Shown here: one piece after another, positions 41,118-56,100 of the stretch
Numbering within the stretch: the stretch's first letter is position 1
Layout of the letters: every line of letters starts with the position of its first letter
Assembly: GCF_001649575.2 (NCBI RefSeq)
Contig: NC_051431.1
Span: forward strand, 5,403,551 to 5,467,550
Direction of reading: 5' to 3'
DNA length: 64,000 nucleotides
From: Kryptolebias marmoratus
Lineage: Eukaryota; Chordata; Actinopteri; Cyprinodontiformes; Rivulidae
Notes under the pieces: generated by a model
The model's input: only the letters and a program-made list of their open reading frames with translations
What the model was told of the DNA's origin: nothing
Database searches by the model: none
Program-made: the position numbers and the translations under genes

Positions 41118-44100
41118 CTGCAACAAAGAGGTAAAAACACAAAAACTTTAAACGAACAAATTTAAAGTCATGTTGCATCACTGTAGAGTTTAATAATATA
41201 GGTAATCAATCATGTTTCACACTTTTAGAGTTTGATGTTTAAAAATAAAAATGTATTCATACCTGATCAGGAATGAATCCATATATAAATTAAATTTCTT
41301 TAAGTTTTTGCAATGTAATCATGAGAGGTAAAGTTGTTTCAAATAAAACTAGTTTTAGTTGGATGTAGTTGTCTTGGAAGATGTTAATTAAAATTATGTA
41401 GTTGAACCATAAACTAAAAACCTGGATTCATCAACGATTGTATCTGTGAATTGGGACAGAGATGGAATTGGGACACTTGGTGCTGTAGGGTGAATATAGC
41501 CACTGACTGGCATTTACCGGCTCTATTTATGACTGGACGCGCTCCCTTCAGGGCACTGAGCCGTTTCCCTCCAAATGGCACATACTGCTGGCTGAGGGGT
41601 AAACTCTCAGTTTTTAGGAGCTGCCGGCGGTGCTTTTCCCTCAAAATGGAATGGACCGTCTTCAGAAAGTCTTTTCTGCTCTCCGGAGAGCTGAGGGAGA
41701 TAGAAGGGAAAGCTATCAGTTTGTCACTCTGTGAACAGAAGCAGGCACGACTGTATCAGTAGCAGGTCAGCTTTAATCTACGGTGAAAAGCATCCTCCCT
41801 GAGGAGAAATCCTCACCTACAGCACAGGTGAAATGTCCTCTCTGGTCTTCCCTCTGACTCTGATTTTGTGTGAACAATCTCACATAGGGAAGAACTCTCA
41901 CCATCTGTGGGATACAAATGTTATATTATTACCAGATCTCTTTTATAATAAAAGAAATCCATCATTGCACTGTTTAAAATGATCAAGCCTAAGTATTTAT
42001 ATTGTAAATATATTGACTGTATTTACCGGCACTGGTTAAGGGTCTGACTTGAAGAGCATCTGTTGGGATCATGTGACGGAATCGGAAGGGGTCTTTTTCT
42101 TCTGAAGATACAGAGACTCGATGGGAACCGCCCTTAAATCAGTTGAACATATTTTATTAACTACTTTCAAAGTAATGCTTGGAAATTGATTTTTTTTTTA
42201 AGTTTGTTTTTTGCAAAAGTGTTAACTTAAAAAATTAGATCTTGTGTAGTGTTTATGGCTTCCTGCTTAAGTGTAAACTTACCATTTTCTTTTTCTGCTT
42301 GGACTCTTCTTTGCACACAAACACCACAGCAGTTTTGAACACTAAAGAGTATCGGGGTGGAGCAAGGTGGGGTGCAGAGATACATCAGTTAATCACTGAG
42401 AACTTATCAAATCACTACATTTGACTGTGCAGGAAACAACACTTGAGTTTATGTATTATACATATATTTATGATGAAAATGAGTATTCTCATATGTAAAT
42501 AATTAGTATTTCCAAAGACCTTGTGACATAAACTCCTATTTAAGTGTGACATGTGGTAAATAAAAAAAATGCTTTTTGTTGAAAATAGAATATAACATTA
42601 CATTTAGTATAACCATAAAAATATTGCACATACCAGGTGCTGAAATGTGCCTTTGGAAGTTTTTGTATCTTTGAATTCAAAATTCTCGACTATAAGAAAC
42701 ACAATCATATTTATCAGCCCATCTGACATACCAAATGTAGCCATCTGTGGCTCTTTCTTCCATTTTCCTAAGGAAGCAGGTGGGTTGATCCATGTCACTG
42801 TGTTGTGTAGAAGCAGATCCCCCATCGACAGATCAGCAACCTGGATTGTGAATCAAATTATGAACAGTTAATCAACAGTGAATATGTATGTGCTGGAATA
42901 CAGTCTAGCCACATTTGTCCATTTTTACCTCTTTCTTTTCACTGCTCTGCTCAGTGATGAGCTGGTCAAACACTGCTCCGTACTCCTCGTGGATCTTCTG
43001 CATCTCATTGATGTGGCTGGCAACCTTGTTCATGGCTTTGATAGCAACTTCAGTAAGAAACGAAACTATTAGATCTGAACTGTCAAGGTTTCCAATGTCA
43101 GAAGAACTTAATTTCTCCAGTCAGTGATGTGATGTTGTCTTACCATCCAAATGATAGTGTTCCTCACTGTCTGGATCTGTGAGCGAGTAGAGCTCTCTCA
43201 GCAGGAGGGGATACTTTAGGACCCTCTGTATGGGTTTGATTAAGTATGACTCAAGGGTGGAGGAGTGCTGCTGCTTGGGGTTCCGCTCATCAAGAAAGGC
43301 CTTGAAATTGGGGTCCGTTTTGGCTGAAATGAAAAAAAGAAAATTGCGTTTACTCTTCAGTGCTTTACGGAAAAAGTTTATCGTGTAGTTGATGATTTGT
43401 AATACAGAGAAGTAGTGCTTTGATATGATTATTTGGTTTTGTGAAAAAGAAGACCATGTTGGTGTGGATTTCACTTTGTCTTCTACTAAAAATTACTCAA
43501 AGCTGCCAGACTTTTATATTCTTATGAAAAGAATCATTTGATTCCAACAAGGGAGAAAACACAGAAGAGGCAGGCAAAAAAATCTGTGTACTGTTTAAAA
43601 AAACAGCTTTATCCTAATGACACCTCTAAAACTGCATGGCTGATAACCAGTTGACTCACTGAATATAAATGCAGCAAACAAAGCGATCCACTGAAGTTAT
43701 GAAGAGCGAGGGTGTTCCGGCTACAGAACAGACTGTTCAAACATGGCTAATTACATATCATACAATCTTGAAAGGCTTTTAACCCTGATAACTTCCAGCT
43801 TGAAGGTATGGTGGGGTCAGATAGACAACAGTGTGGCTGAATACTGAAAAGCAGATATATACTAACTTGCAATATATGGTAGACAGTTGACTGATACATA
43901 GATCCTCTCTTTTGAACCATGTTGGTAATCCGGCCAAAGAGAACATTTACTCACCCTTTACAAGGACCTTTGGGACTTTGGTGTGACTGGCGCAGAAAGC
44001 ACTATAAATTTTAAAACGGTCTGCATAGTACAAGAAAGAGCCTCCCAAAGAGAAGAGGATTTTCTGTAAAAAAATAAATAAATAAAATTCAAAGGTTCAA

Positions 44101-47100
44101 CTTGGTAAAAAATGCTGATACTTTTAAATGCTTGTTACTACATGTTGGCAAAGATGAGATGTACCTTAAACTGATCCACACTCTCAAGCTTTTCCAGATC
44201 TGGAACCAGTCTGGTTCCATCTTCCAGGGTCTTGAGAAATTCGACTTGGAATTCCACCATTTCTGGTAAGTTCCCGAACAGAACATCCAGCTGGAAAAAG
44301 AGGTAATGAGAAGACAAGATACACAGCATTTCATAGTTAAATAGTTGCAGTCCCTTGTAACAGTTAGTGTGGAAATTCTCAAAATGTGATACAACACTAT
44401 GAATTTTATTATTGCAAGTGCATGTAAATCATCTTACTTTGCACACCTCACCTTTACCCTCCTCATTTTCCATCCCTCTTGTTCTACACAGCTACACTTC
44501 ACTTGATTATGCAACCAACCTTTATTAGAATATTTTACCTGTGCTGGCATTTAAAAGACAAGCTACTTTGGAAAAACTCACTGGTAACATTTCACATACC
44601 TCATCCTGAGTGAGGAAGGTCTCTTTCTGCAGAGGGGTTAAATATCTCCCAATGAGGCAATTGAGATCCTGCAAGGTGAGAGTTAATTGAGTTTGACTCT
44701 AGTTTGTTCCATTTTATTAAGAAACTGATGAGCTAAAAATAAAATTTCATGGAAGAATTATAAAATTATTACAACTAAACAAGTATATTGCAGAGGTACT
44801 TAAACCAACAAAAAGAAGTGTTCTATTCACAATAAAAGACAGAGAAAGGTAGATGCTTTTTGCACATTTTTTTAAGACAATAATAGGATGGAGACCCAGA
44901 AAGAAAACTGTGGAAATGGCAACAGTTACTGAGTATGAACTGCAGGAAACTTGTCAGTAGTTCCAAAGTGACAACAAATTCCTGGCAATGTAAAGCAACA
45001 TAAGCCAAAATCAGCTGTGCTTAATCTGGTAGAAAATAAATAATAATGTGAAGTATAATTTTAGTAAATTCTCAAGAATCACAATAATATGAGGAGAACA
45101 TTTATGATATATATTAATATTTGGTTACCATATTGGGCAAGTAAAATAAGCAAGCACAACACCTAATATGAACAACAGCAGCTGCCTTCAATCGTTCATT
45201 TGTTCTATCCAGTATTCATCACTGTGCCTTATTGCAATACCCCTTGACAGTAAGTTCAACTTCTGAACATATACACTGAGTACACCCACATGTCTAAATA
45301 TATTTATTAGAACAAATCATCTAACAAAAATCAAGCAGTCCCTTTAAAGATTGAACAATGTGCAATCAATTGAGCATAATATGATTTTTGTAATAGGTAC
45401 ATTTGTGCCCCCTGATATGAGAAATAGGCTTTTAGTGGATCTTGACATTGTTCCATTATATACCAACTCTAACCCAGTTATTCCACTGAGCCATTTTTTT
45501 TTTACTAGACAGGAAAAGATTAGAAAATATCCAGACAAGGACACAGCTGTGCCTTTCTCTTATCTCCAGAGACACAAAGATAAATATGGATTAGTTACAT
45601 AGAATAGGTTTTACGTAGGACAAACACAACCAAAGACAGATAGAAACTCAGATCGATGTACAGGGGAACATATGCAACTCACAAACACCATCACAAACAC
45701 CATCTGCCTCGTATAAGTAAGACGACTGATACTGACTTTGACATAGGTCCGTTCCGTCTCCACAAGTTCACAGATTACTTTGCGAAGCTTGTCGGCATCA
45801 GACAGCTGCCGGGGAGTTGCAGTAGGTGGGAAGGGTGAGTCCGGGCTCGGCGAAGAGGACACACACTCCAAGGGATTCATATCATGAAGACTGCGACAAA
45901 AAGCAGCAACCTGCTCCGTACTCTGCAAAACAAATCAACGAGCGACAGAGATAAGTGTTAAGTTTAAAAATGATTGAATTATATTCCCAGCAGGAAATCG
46001 CAAAAAAAAAAAATCCGCACGGCAACTGATCGGCACCTTAAATATTACCGTGTAAGCACCACCTTCTACCTACTGATGTGCACAGACTCATGACTGTGCA
46101 GAGAGAGAGCCTGGATGGAGGCAGAGAGGCAGCTCTAAAAAAAAATCGTTTGGACTAATTTGGTCTATTTTCAGTCTATCATAACTATGACTTTCTGACC
46201 CCCTCTCTTTTGCTCACTTCCTCTGGTGCTTTCTTCCTACTGATGGATTAGTGGTGTAATGATTCAACTCTTTCACAGAATCAAAATATAGTCTCAACAG
46301 TGTGTGTCCACACAAGTATGGGTTGCCATGGTGACCAACCCTGATGTGCATTAGACTATTATTTTGGACAAAAATAGACCCCTCTCAACAAAAGCCTACA
46401 TGGGTGAACAAATGCACTTACTTTGTTTGCAAAAGGCTATAGCCTCACCAGACAAAAATAAAAGAAATGCCACATTGACTTATCACATCAATACAAACAC
46501 AAAATACACAGCACAAAAGACCTTTGTTCATATCTATCAAAACATGATTTCATCTTACTGGAGAAAAAAAATTAAATTATGAACAAAAAGATCAACAGAA
46601 GAAGTCCCACGGAGCAATTATGACTGTACAAAAGATTCAACCAGCAGGAGTGTATATAAGAAAAAGCACAAGCTGGGGTAAAGATATCTCTTGCCAATAT
46701 AATGAAGTTTTATGGACTTGGCAGAGATGGCATATTCTGTCACACCTACAGGTTCCTCTGGGAAATAATAATAATGATATAGCTTCTACGCAACTACAGA
46801 AGATGCATAGCTGTAATCTTAATTAAGATTAAAATACAGTCAGTCTACACATTTCAGAATTTCAAAATCACTACCCATGCATAAATCGCAATACAAACAA
46901 AACTACATAATTCACCGCACCGAGCAAGTGACAGAAGGACAAGTTTCAAATGCACGTTCTTTTCCATATTTCACTAAAATACATAAAAGAACACCAACTC
47001 AAAGGACAAACAAGATAAATGAAGAACAGTACATTTTCCAGCGGCAGCCACAGCTCTCCGACTTCAGTTTTCTAAATGACAGTGATTATCTGCGTTATCT

Positions 47101-50100
47101 AATCAAGCAGACATTCATATGTGAGGCACGACAACCGTTTGGCCCTTTTCACAAATTCTCAAAATCATCAGGCTGCTCCCAGATCAACTAGGAAGTGCTA
47201 CAATTGCTGTAAATGTATTTCAGCAAATTCATTTTACAGTACCAACACAGTATAATTTTGGTTAAATCTGTAGTGCGAGCACGATTTGTCAACTTTAGTG
47301 TCATGGTTAGTGATTAAGTGAAGATAGCCCATGCAAACTACCAAACCAATATGGACAGTGTCCAGAATTGAAAAAAAATCAGGTAAAAACAAACTTGACC
47401 TATGTCTGTTTTGTTTCAGTACCTGTTATTACAGCATCACTTTCACATGTTTTGATGCAACCTTTAATTCACTGCAAAGTGATTGCCCTATCAACCATCT
47501 TTTGGTGTTAAAAATCCATAAAAATCCAAGAATCACTACAACAGCTCACAGCAACATATATTTTGAAGGATAATACTGTCCTCCAGATAGGCCAATAAAT
47601 CTTAACACCAGCCACTTGCACACAAAACTGCTGCAACTATAGTGTGAAAGGGTAGGTTTGTCGAAACCTTTTAATGGTACCTGTACGTGTTTAGGTCAGA
47701 GCTTATTATCCTTGCTGTTGGCCTCTTTTATGGATTTGGGGTTTTAAGCCAAAGTGTGTTGTTCACACAGCGAATGTCAGGAGCTATTTTACAAACTCTA
47801 AACTTAGTTGTTCTTAAACAACAGGAACAAAAAGATTACTTTAGACTATATAATTTCTAGAGTAAATGTAATGGGATTGCTTCAGTTGCTTTTCCCCTGT
47901 TTATTGCCAACTGTTTAAAACATTGAACATAATTTAATAAAGCATGTGTGGACAGGAAGCATATTTTATTATCAAGTGTTAATCAACTGTGAGTTTTATG
48001 TGAGCGTTGAGGTTGCCATAGTGAGGTGCTCCTGCTATTTTGAAAGGGAAAAAAAAATCTTACATAAAGAAATTTGGGGATTGAAAACAGTAATTTTTGC
48101 TTTGTATCTGAAAATTCAGTTATAATTTTGAAATTTCTGAGTTAATACAAAAATTTAAGTTGGATGTATTGCTTTCATTTAAGCAAAAACTTTTGAGTCT
48201 GTTTGGCTTTGAAGAATACAATGTACAGGTAGAGACAAATTTTTTAACACATTATTCATAATAATAAAAACAATGCCAGTAAAATAAAACTGCACAATAT
48301 TAATGAAACATGCAAATTTCTGTGTCACTGTTAGATATTACAATGCCAGTGCCGCTTGTGATAAATAAACAAACCCTGTTTTCCTTTCTCCTCTTTTTTC
48401 CTGTCATTACAACACTAACAGACCTTCAGTATGTTTTGGCAAATATCTTAACTTTGTGTGGCTGGATGTAGGTACATCCAATTAGCCCAAAATAAAATTG
48501 TCATGTGGTGCATGGCACTTAAAAAATTGTAGTCTACCATTTATTGCTGTCCAAGCAGTTTTTTTTTTTTTTTTCAATATTGATACTGTTTAGGATCTAC
48601 TGTAGAGCCTAAGGAATAGAGTGAAAAGTAAAAATGCAAAACAAGTAAAAGAAAAAAGAAAAGAAATTCTACTACTGAGTCAAATCAAACCTTAAGTAAT
48701 AAAAAAGATGGAAATGACATGAGTTTCTTTCTTATAACTGATTTTATTCATTAGAATCAAGAATTATATCATTTATTTCTAAAGCTAAGCTCAATGAGAA
48801 CACATAATAAAATGAGATGTTGTAGCATTTGTGACAGCCTCTTGTAAGGCCTGCTCTCTTTAAGAATCTGATGATAAACTGAATGTGTCGAGGTTAGTGT
48901 CTGAACAAGACTGTTGTAATTTTTCAGCGAAGATTGGCAATCTGACAGTGTCAGTGCAAATAACTACAGATACACTGGCATGATTGTGTAGTCAATCTGT
49001 CACAACACAGAATAAAGGCTGCTTCCAGAGAGAGGGAATATGACCTGAAAACAACACTTTATATCTGTGCTCATGTCTTTATATAGCCAACAGCATTTTT
49101 CAGATGTATCAGTGTCCTTCAAACTCTTGCATATTAAACCTTTCAACATGTAGAAAAATTGATGTCAATTGCTCCCATCCTCAGCACACTTGTAAGGCTA
49201 AAATGAATTGTCATGGCAACATGACAGGCTGCAGTCAGAGAAGTCTGACTTATTGCATCACATCGAACCTGGTTAATAACCAACAAAGAACAACTCACTG
49301 TCATGAACAAACACTTGGTATACCCCTTGGTAAATATAAAATGACATTAAAATGTATTTGACATATATCTGTCACATATCTCTGTAACAAATCAATTATG
49401 CAGTAAATGTTGTATAGCCCATATCTGAAATTTCGCTTTTAATGATTAACTTATGTCTTCTTTTACAAATATGTATAATTTATGTTGAAATGCAAATTTT
49501 GAATGTGTGTATTGTTTTCTTTAAGTAAATAAATTATTAAATAATGTGTGACTACAGTCATATGCTCTTGGTACCCAAGCCTCTCGTGCTCGATCCCATT
49601 GTGACTGATTATTAAAAATAAAAGAAATAACTTATCTATTATAACTCCATTCCTTACTGAAAATAAAATAAATACAATAGTATTAGTATCTGATAGTATC
49701 TGAGATCCAAATAATTACTAAAGATCTCCAAGTGTGTTTGTTTTTTCATCACAAAAAAATTGACTGATAGGATATACTTGTTGCAACCTAAGTAGATAAA
49801 ATATAAAAACACATATATTGACGTTCTGTAAAAACAAACTGAAGGAACATAGGTACATGAATCTGATTCTGTTCTGCTAATTTTGTCGGTTCAGCTCATC
49901 TGAGCTTACAAAGACAGTCACAGTGTAGTCATACTTCTCACAGTTTTGCCTAATTAACACCATTGCAGCTCTGAAGAGTGCATGAACAGTCATGACATGG
50001 CGAAGAGACAAAGCAGGAACATCAAAGAAAAGAATAAAGCTTTCACTCTGAAATGATGTGAACAATTTGCAAATCACAAATGCCATTGTGGGTTAAATCG

Positions 50101-53100
50101 TGAGATGCCAGTCGATTGTTTCCTCTAGCTTATGAAATATAGATTAGATGCAATTAGAACTATTAAAGCACTGATGAAGTAGAGAGAAGATTACATATCT
50201 GCCCTCTGAAACTGACAGGAGACTGATATTGCAGCTTCAGAAGGTAAGAAAGACAGCTCTCCAGCAGTCAATCATGCAACAATGCTCAGGGTAGTTTGTA
50301 AAAGTCAGGTAAAGTCCAACTTGTCGAGGTCAGATCTGCAGAAAAGGAGCTTACGCACGCAGTGTTTTATTTTCTCATTATCTTGTGGAACACTCCAGTG
50401 ATTTTGGGGCAACTCTGCGACACAACGATGACTCACAGCTTCCTGTCTTTAGCAGCCAAGAAGGAGTGTGAAACAAATGCTATGAAGAAAAGTGTTCTCT
50501 TACCCCATCTAAGAAAAACAGCTTTTACAGCAGCAAGAGAAACCCAGGTAAAGAGAAAAGGTAGATGATAGAAATCTCACCAGATGAAGCATGTCATAGA
50601 TGGAGTCTGCAGAGCGCTTTCTGTACTTGCTCCACTTCAGGACAGACATAGCCCCGTGCAGGTGGACAGTCAGAGTCAAGTAAAGTGCAAGAGAGAAGAA
50701 GAGTCAAGCCTACACTGTACTTCTCTAACACATTCCTAAGCCCTTTTTGTCTTTCTTTTTTTTTTTTAAAAAAGGTGCTATGGTGCTTGAGTGAAGCCGC
50801 TCAGCCTCCTCCTCTCCGCCCACCAGCACTTACAGCCTTCTAGCTCTCCCTCTTCTGTGCCTTCACAGTCTGCTGTAGAACCGTCACTAATGTTTTCCTG
50901 TTTTCTCTCTCTGCCTTTCTCTCCTCTCTACAGGCTGGGTAAACTCAGGCACACTGAGTGAGTGTGAAGATCTGTCCAAACTTTGACAACATCATATACG
51001 ACTCTTAATAAATCTTGTAATAGTTCTTAAGAGCAAAGCAGAAGGAGGGATAGAGTCTCCCCCTCAAGGTTGCAGTGGATCGGGATTGGCTGGACAAGCA
51101 GCACAGCAGTAGAATACAAATGTATGAATTCATGAAGAGGGAAGAGAGGAGTTGCAAAGAGGATGGCTTTGCAGGAAGAAAACAAAGAATGAGAAATTCA
51201 TTTTATATTTAGTAGCAAATCATAAAAGATATCAGTTTATACTGGACACTACTACTATTAATATTAATGGCTTCCTTAATTTAAATTACTGTTTTTACTT
51301 AGTAAACAATTTCTGATACCCCTCCCCCCACCCCCAAAAATGAAGCCTTGTATCAAATTCAAAATAAAATTTCACGCTAGTGTTGAAAACAAAAATTATT
51401 TTTTTACAGTGTTATGTTAATAATGAGATTAATTGATATATCAGACCCACACAGACAGAATGTCTGCTGTGAATTCCTCAGTTTGCATAAATGAAATCTG
51501 GATTCCGGGTGGACAATTTGATTGTTGAAGAAATGATCTATTATCAATTTTCTTTTGCTCAAGCTAGCCTCTAGCAGATCAGCGTTGCAATGCTTCTGTG
51601 ATCAATAAGCCACAACAATGTGCAGACATGTATGAAATATTTCATTTTTAAACTAAAATGTATTTTAAAGTAAAAACCAGTTGAAAAAAAAATCAAATTG
51701 CATTGTTTGATAACCTGTTTACAATTGATTTTATAGCTTGCAACAAGCATCTTTAAGATCATACAAATCTGTAGAACTGGTCAAAGAGTTTAATAAATCA
51801 CAAGAAAAGTAGGAACTGAATTGAGAAAAAAAGATTTTTGCTGCAAGTTCATGAAGAAGAACAGAAAATAAAATAACTTTTATAACTTCATTCTTTTTCA
51901 GCAGTGCTCAAAAATGTCTGTTTTTTTAAGTGAGCAATATTATTTTATACAAAAGTATTAAAAAGTGTGTGTTTTTAATTGAATGACAACACAGGGATAG
52001 CATCAAAGTAATACAGTGAATCAAAATAAAGTTGCATTTACTAAATTAATGGCCAGTACACAAACTAATATAACTGACTCTTCTTGTCAAAGTAATTGGC
52101 CCTTTTTGTGAATATCTGCTAATAAAATGAGGCAACTTCATTATGATCAAAATACTTCCTGAGCAAAGGGGCCATGACTTGGAAGATAAAAAAGGACCTT
52201 TTTTAAGTTAAGATGATCAAAACATACTAATTACATGACAGAGCCATAATCAAGTCTGCCTTAAATGGGTTTTATAGCCTGTTAGAAATAATGCAGTAAT
52301 CAAGAGCTGTTACAAGAGAGACCAGTTGTATTTTTAAAGTTGGTTACAAAGAGAAGATTACAGACTGCTGTTTTAATTATACATTTTTTAAATCAGCATA
52401 AGAAAATATTACCATCCAATCAGCCAAAGCACTTCAAAAATATCACATCCAGTCTTGTAATTTTCTCGACAATCATGCTCTCATTTGCCTTTTGCAATTT
52501 GTGTATTTAAATTAATTTAGCTTTCAGACGAAAATGCCAACTGCTAACTTCTTTTAACCACGCAAAATCAAGCAATTACACAGCAGGCTTAAATAAAGCT
52601 ACATCCATCACTTACGTGTTGCATTCAGTAGGAATGCTTCACCTATGGACACCTGGACTCATGAATAATAAAATTTCGTCTCTTTTTTTATTTTAGAAGC
52701 CAGTACATGCTTTTACAGCGGTGCAGCATGAAGGACACAGAGTCCTAATCCAGATTGGTATTGAGAAGCAGCACTCAAATGTCAATATCGATGGAACGGC
52801 ACTGCTTTGATAAACAAGACAAAATGAGCCAGTAACAGGTGGTGACTCAAACTGTGCTGAAGCAAAATGTTCATGAGTGGGTTTTTGTTCCCCAGAACAA
52901 CAGAAAGTAGAGAAAGATTCTACAAAAGGACAAGAAACAAGCACAGATGCAAGACGTGCTGTCACGTTTTTTTTTTTTAGTGTTCTTACCTTTCTGCACT
53001 CATCAAACTCACTGAAGCTCTCAGAGTCATCATCCAGGCTGTCTCCTGAGCTCTCAAGTAACAGTCCCACTCCGTCGTCCAGGATTTCCTCTGTATCAGA

Positions 53101-56100
53101 ACATAGCAGTAGAGACTTGTGGCTTTTTCTTTTTTGAATGTATTTTCTTGTTTTGTCATTTTATCGATATTTAGGGTTCAAACAAAAATAAATCTCAAAA
53201 ATTAGCTTCAGTAATTTACAAAGAGTATCTTATTCTCTCTAATTAAGATCCTGTAGATTTAGGATCTGCAAGAAACAAACTGATGCCACAAAAACACAAA
53301 AGTTGAACTTTTTTAGTACTCGTCGCAAACTGAATTTGAATATTTAAAAATAAACTGTGCTGTAAACTAGGTTTTAGCATTAGGTTGCAGTGAATTCGGC
53401 TGTAGTTAATAGTCATTTTCACCTTGACTCTGAGAAAAGATATCTGTGTATAGATCATCTGCTGCATCTGAGCGGCGGGGTGGAAGATAGCACAGCTGAC
53501 GGCGGTCCACAGAAGGCAGGGTGTTAACTGTCAAAGCCAGAGATGCTTGAGAAAATGCTGCCTTCATGTCAGAGAAATTGAGATTGTGAGAGTCTTTTCC
53601 ATTCAGCTGAAGTATTTCATCCCCAGCATTTAGACCTGTAAAGACAGAGCACCGTTTGATTCAATTTAACCACCTCTAATGCAATTAATGCAACAGTTTA
53701 ACCTTTTACTTTGTCAGAATTGACTGGCAACATCAGTTTTCACATTTCCAGTAATATCTGACATTCAAATAACAAAGCAAGAGTGAAAATGTTACTTTGA
53801 AAGAATCATTGCACATTTCTTAGCCGTTCTGCCCAACAAGTATGACTCATTTATATAGGCTTTAAGTGCAATATGTTGACACACTGTGAGTAGCTCACTG
53901 TTGGCTGTACAGCATCACTTAAAGTGCTGCATCTTGCCCATCTTCAGCATAATATTTTGACATCACACAACTCTAGACTGACTCCACAGCAGGGCAGTAA
54001 ATGTGAAAAATCTTACATAACATAATTCTTGATAAAGGTCATTGTGAGGCAATGTGGTTGTGATTGCAGTAATTAACTTCCTTCTGAAATATTGTGTTCT
54101 ACTAACCCCTTCTAATGATTGTTCATAATATTTTTGCCTTAAATGTCAGAATAGATCAAAACAATAGTCAAAAATAGAACAAATAGTATTTTGGATGTTA
54201 AAGCAGTGTTGTCACTATGCCCTTGTGTAGTTATATTAATATATTAGATATCAATGCTATCAATATTTACCTACTTTAAGAAGAGATTGTCAGGACAGTA
54301 AGTTTCTATCCCTGTTATTTTGTGCGTTTTAAGCTAAGACCTGCATTAGAAGACAGAACCTTTGACAAAAACAAACCTTTTGCAAAAGCCAATCCTCCTG
54401 CCTTTACGTCAGTGATGTAGAGCTGCTGTACTCCATCCTCTTCCACCACTGAAATGGAGAAACCTGCAGAAGAAGAAAAAGAAAAGGGTGATTAAAAAGA
54501 TATTGTGTATTTTAAAAAAAACAACTTACTCTACTCAAACAAGAACAGAATGCACAAATTGTTCACTAAAAACAACAACCAAACAAAGTTCTCACCATAA
54601 CCAATCATACAGGATTCATCTCTGTCAAACTGGATTACTTTTGTGGTTTTAGAGCAGATCTCAATTTCTTTATAAAGCTGCGAAGAACAAAAAGAAGTTA
54701 TTATATAAATCATGAAACACTAGCTAACTTTAGTCATAGTGTGGTGGGTGGGTTATTGACAGCAGGAATAGAGAGCATTAATTTTCTGCCTTCTCAGACA
54801 AAGCAGCTCTTGTGTTGTCTTCATGTGTTGTGTCATAAATAGAGGATGTAAAAAAATAAAAGTTGCTTCAGATATTTTATTAAGGATCTACATAAATATA
54901 TTTGGTTCATGGTTTTTCCATAAAAGTACTTATTCAAAGAAAATGTGGTAACAAAAAGTGAAATATGCTAATATGTTCATAAGTGGTTCTCTTATGAGTG
55001 CAGAAGCTTTCTCTGGTGTGATTCCTCATATATTTAATGCTATTTAATCAATTTCTTGATCTTTCTAAGCTTAAGAAGGCTGTTGGGATAAAAAGGGATA
55101 AGCTCATGTTCAAATAAGGAGTCACATACCAAGTCACATATATCCTCTTCTGGTTTGGGAATGTAGAATTGCACTTGGTTTTCAATAAGGAGTTTAAGTC
55201 GCAAGTAGTGTTTGGTTGGATCAAGCTCATGAGCCTGTGGAATATATGTACAAAAAGAAGATAGTAACTAGTATCACAGCATTAATCATGTCCTTTTTTC
55301 AAAAAACAATGAAATGTATATGCTAGTTAAATTATATTGTGATGAATCAAAAGTCTTTGTGTGCACGTTGAGGTACAGATGCCTTTAATGGATAATCGGT
55401 CAGACAAAACTAACAAATACATCAACAATGGGTCAGAGGGCTTAATTCAAGGTTCTGTTACCTTGCAGATGGATTCAAGAACACACAGTGCAGACTCTCC
55501 TGGCTGGATGGTGGTTAACACAGGCTGATCACTGGGCAGGCAAACCCAAGAGGGGGTGAGGTGGCCAGGTACCCAGATGTCACTCTCAGTGTTGGGTTGT
55601 GGAAGGTTTTTCACAATTCCTTCTTCACTTTTCTTTGAACACAGACATCAAGGTTATGTACCTGTTTTTACCGCAATCTTTGATTTGATCACTTTAGGTC
55701 TCTGTTTCAATTGTAATTATTCACTAAAATCAACTTTCTTTGCTTGTATTTTTCCATCTCAATTGCAAGTTTCAAAACACCTATTAAGTACTTGCAAGTA
55801 ACAGATTTAATATATATATATATATATATATATACAGTCCAAATTACTCTTTTTCTAAGGCTTGAGAAAGAAGAAATCCTCTAATGTGTCTGGATTGTTG
55901 CTATAATCTCTGCCTCGGGATACATAAAAACTTACTCTTTTATTAATGTGAGTGTTTTTTAGTTGAAAAAGTTCTACTTGTTGTTGACCTACTTCTCACT
56001 AAGAGAGATTCAAATATTCATCCTTACTGGGTTTTCCTTCACAGGATCAATAAAAATGCTATCTGTGGACTTTTTCTCGGGCTCTTCACCATCGGCAAAC

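Larger units (their letters stand above)
45923..52989 (-). other. tiam1: tiam1 intron 13 (between PDZ-linker and DH exons)
   Basis: A 7.1-kb intron, the largest in the gene. It holds the alternative first exon near 50.6 kb. A stretch at about 46.36-47.58 kb is poor in G on the + strand and carries several short + strand open frames in a row with no family resemblance. A poly-T run is at 48560-48574. No other gene recognised. Confidence 0.65.

Noticed and set aside
45351..47573. Series of short + strand open frames in the large tiam1 intron
   Set aside because: They differ in frame, lack family resemblance and lie in G-poor sequence, where stop codons on this strand are fewer by composition. 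Treated as chance.
49560..49610. Box-B-like gctcgatccc suggesting a tRNA or tRNA-derived SINE
   Set aside because: No matching box A, cloverleaf or tail was found, so neither a tRNA nor a SINE can be supported.
49877..50086. 69-codon minus-strand open frame in the tiam1 intron
   Set aside because: It starts with ATG but has no clear donor in frame, no upstream promoter signal and no recognisable domain. It is too short to support.
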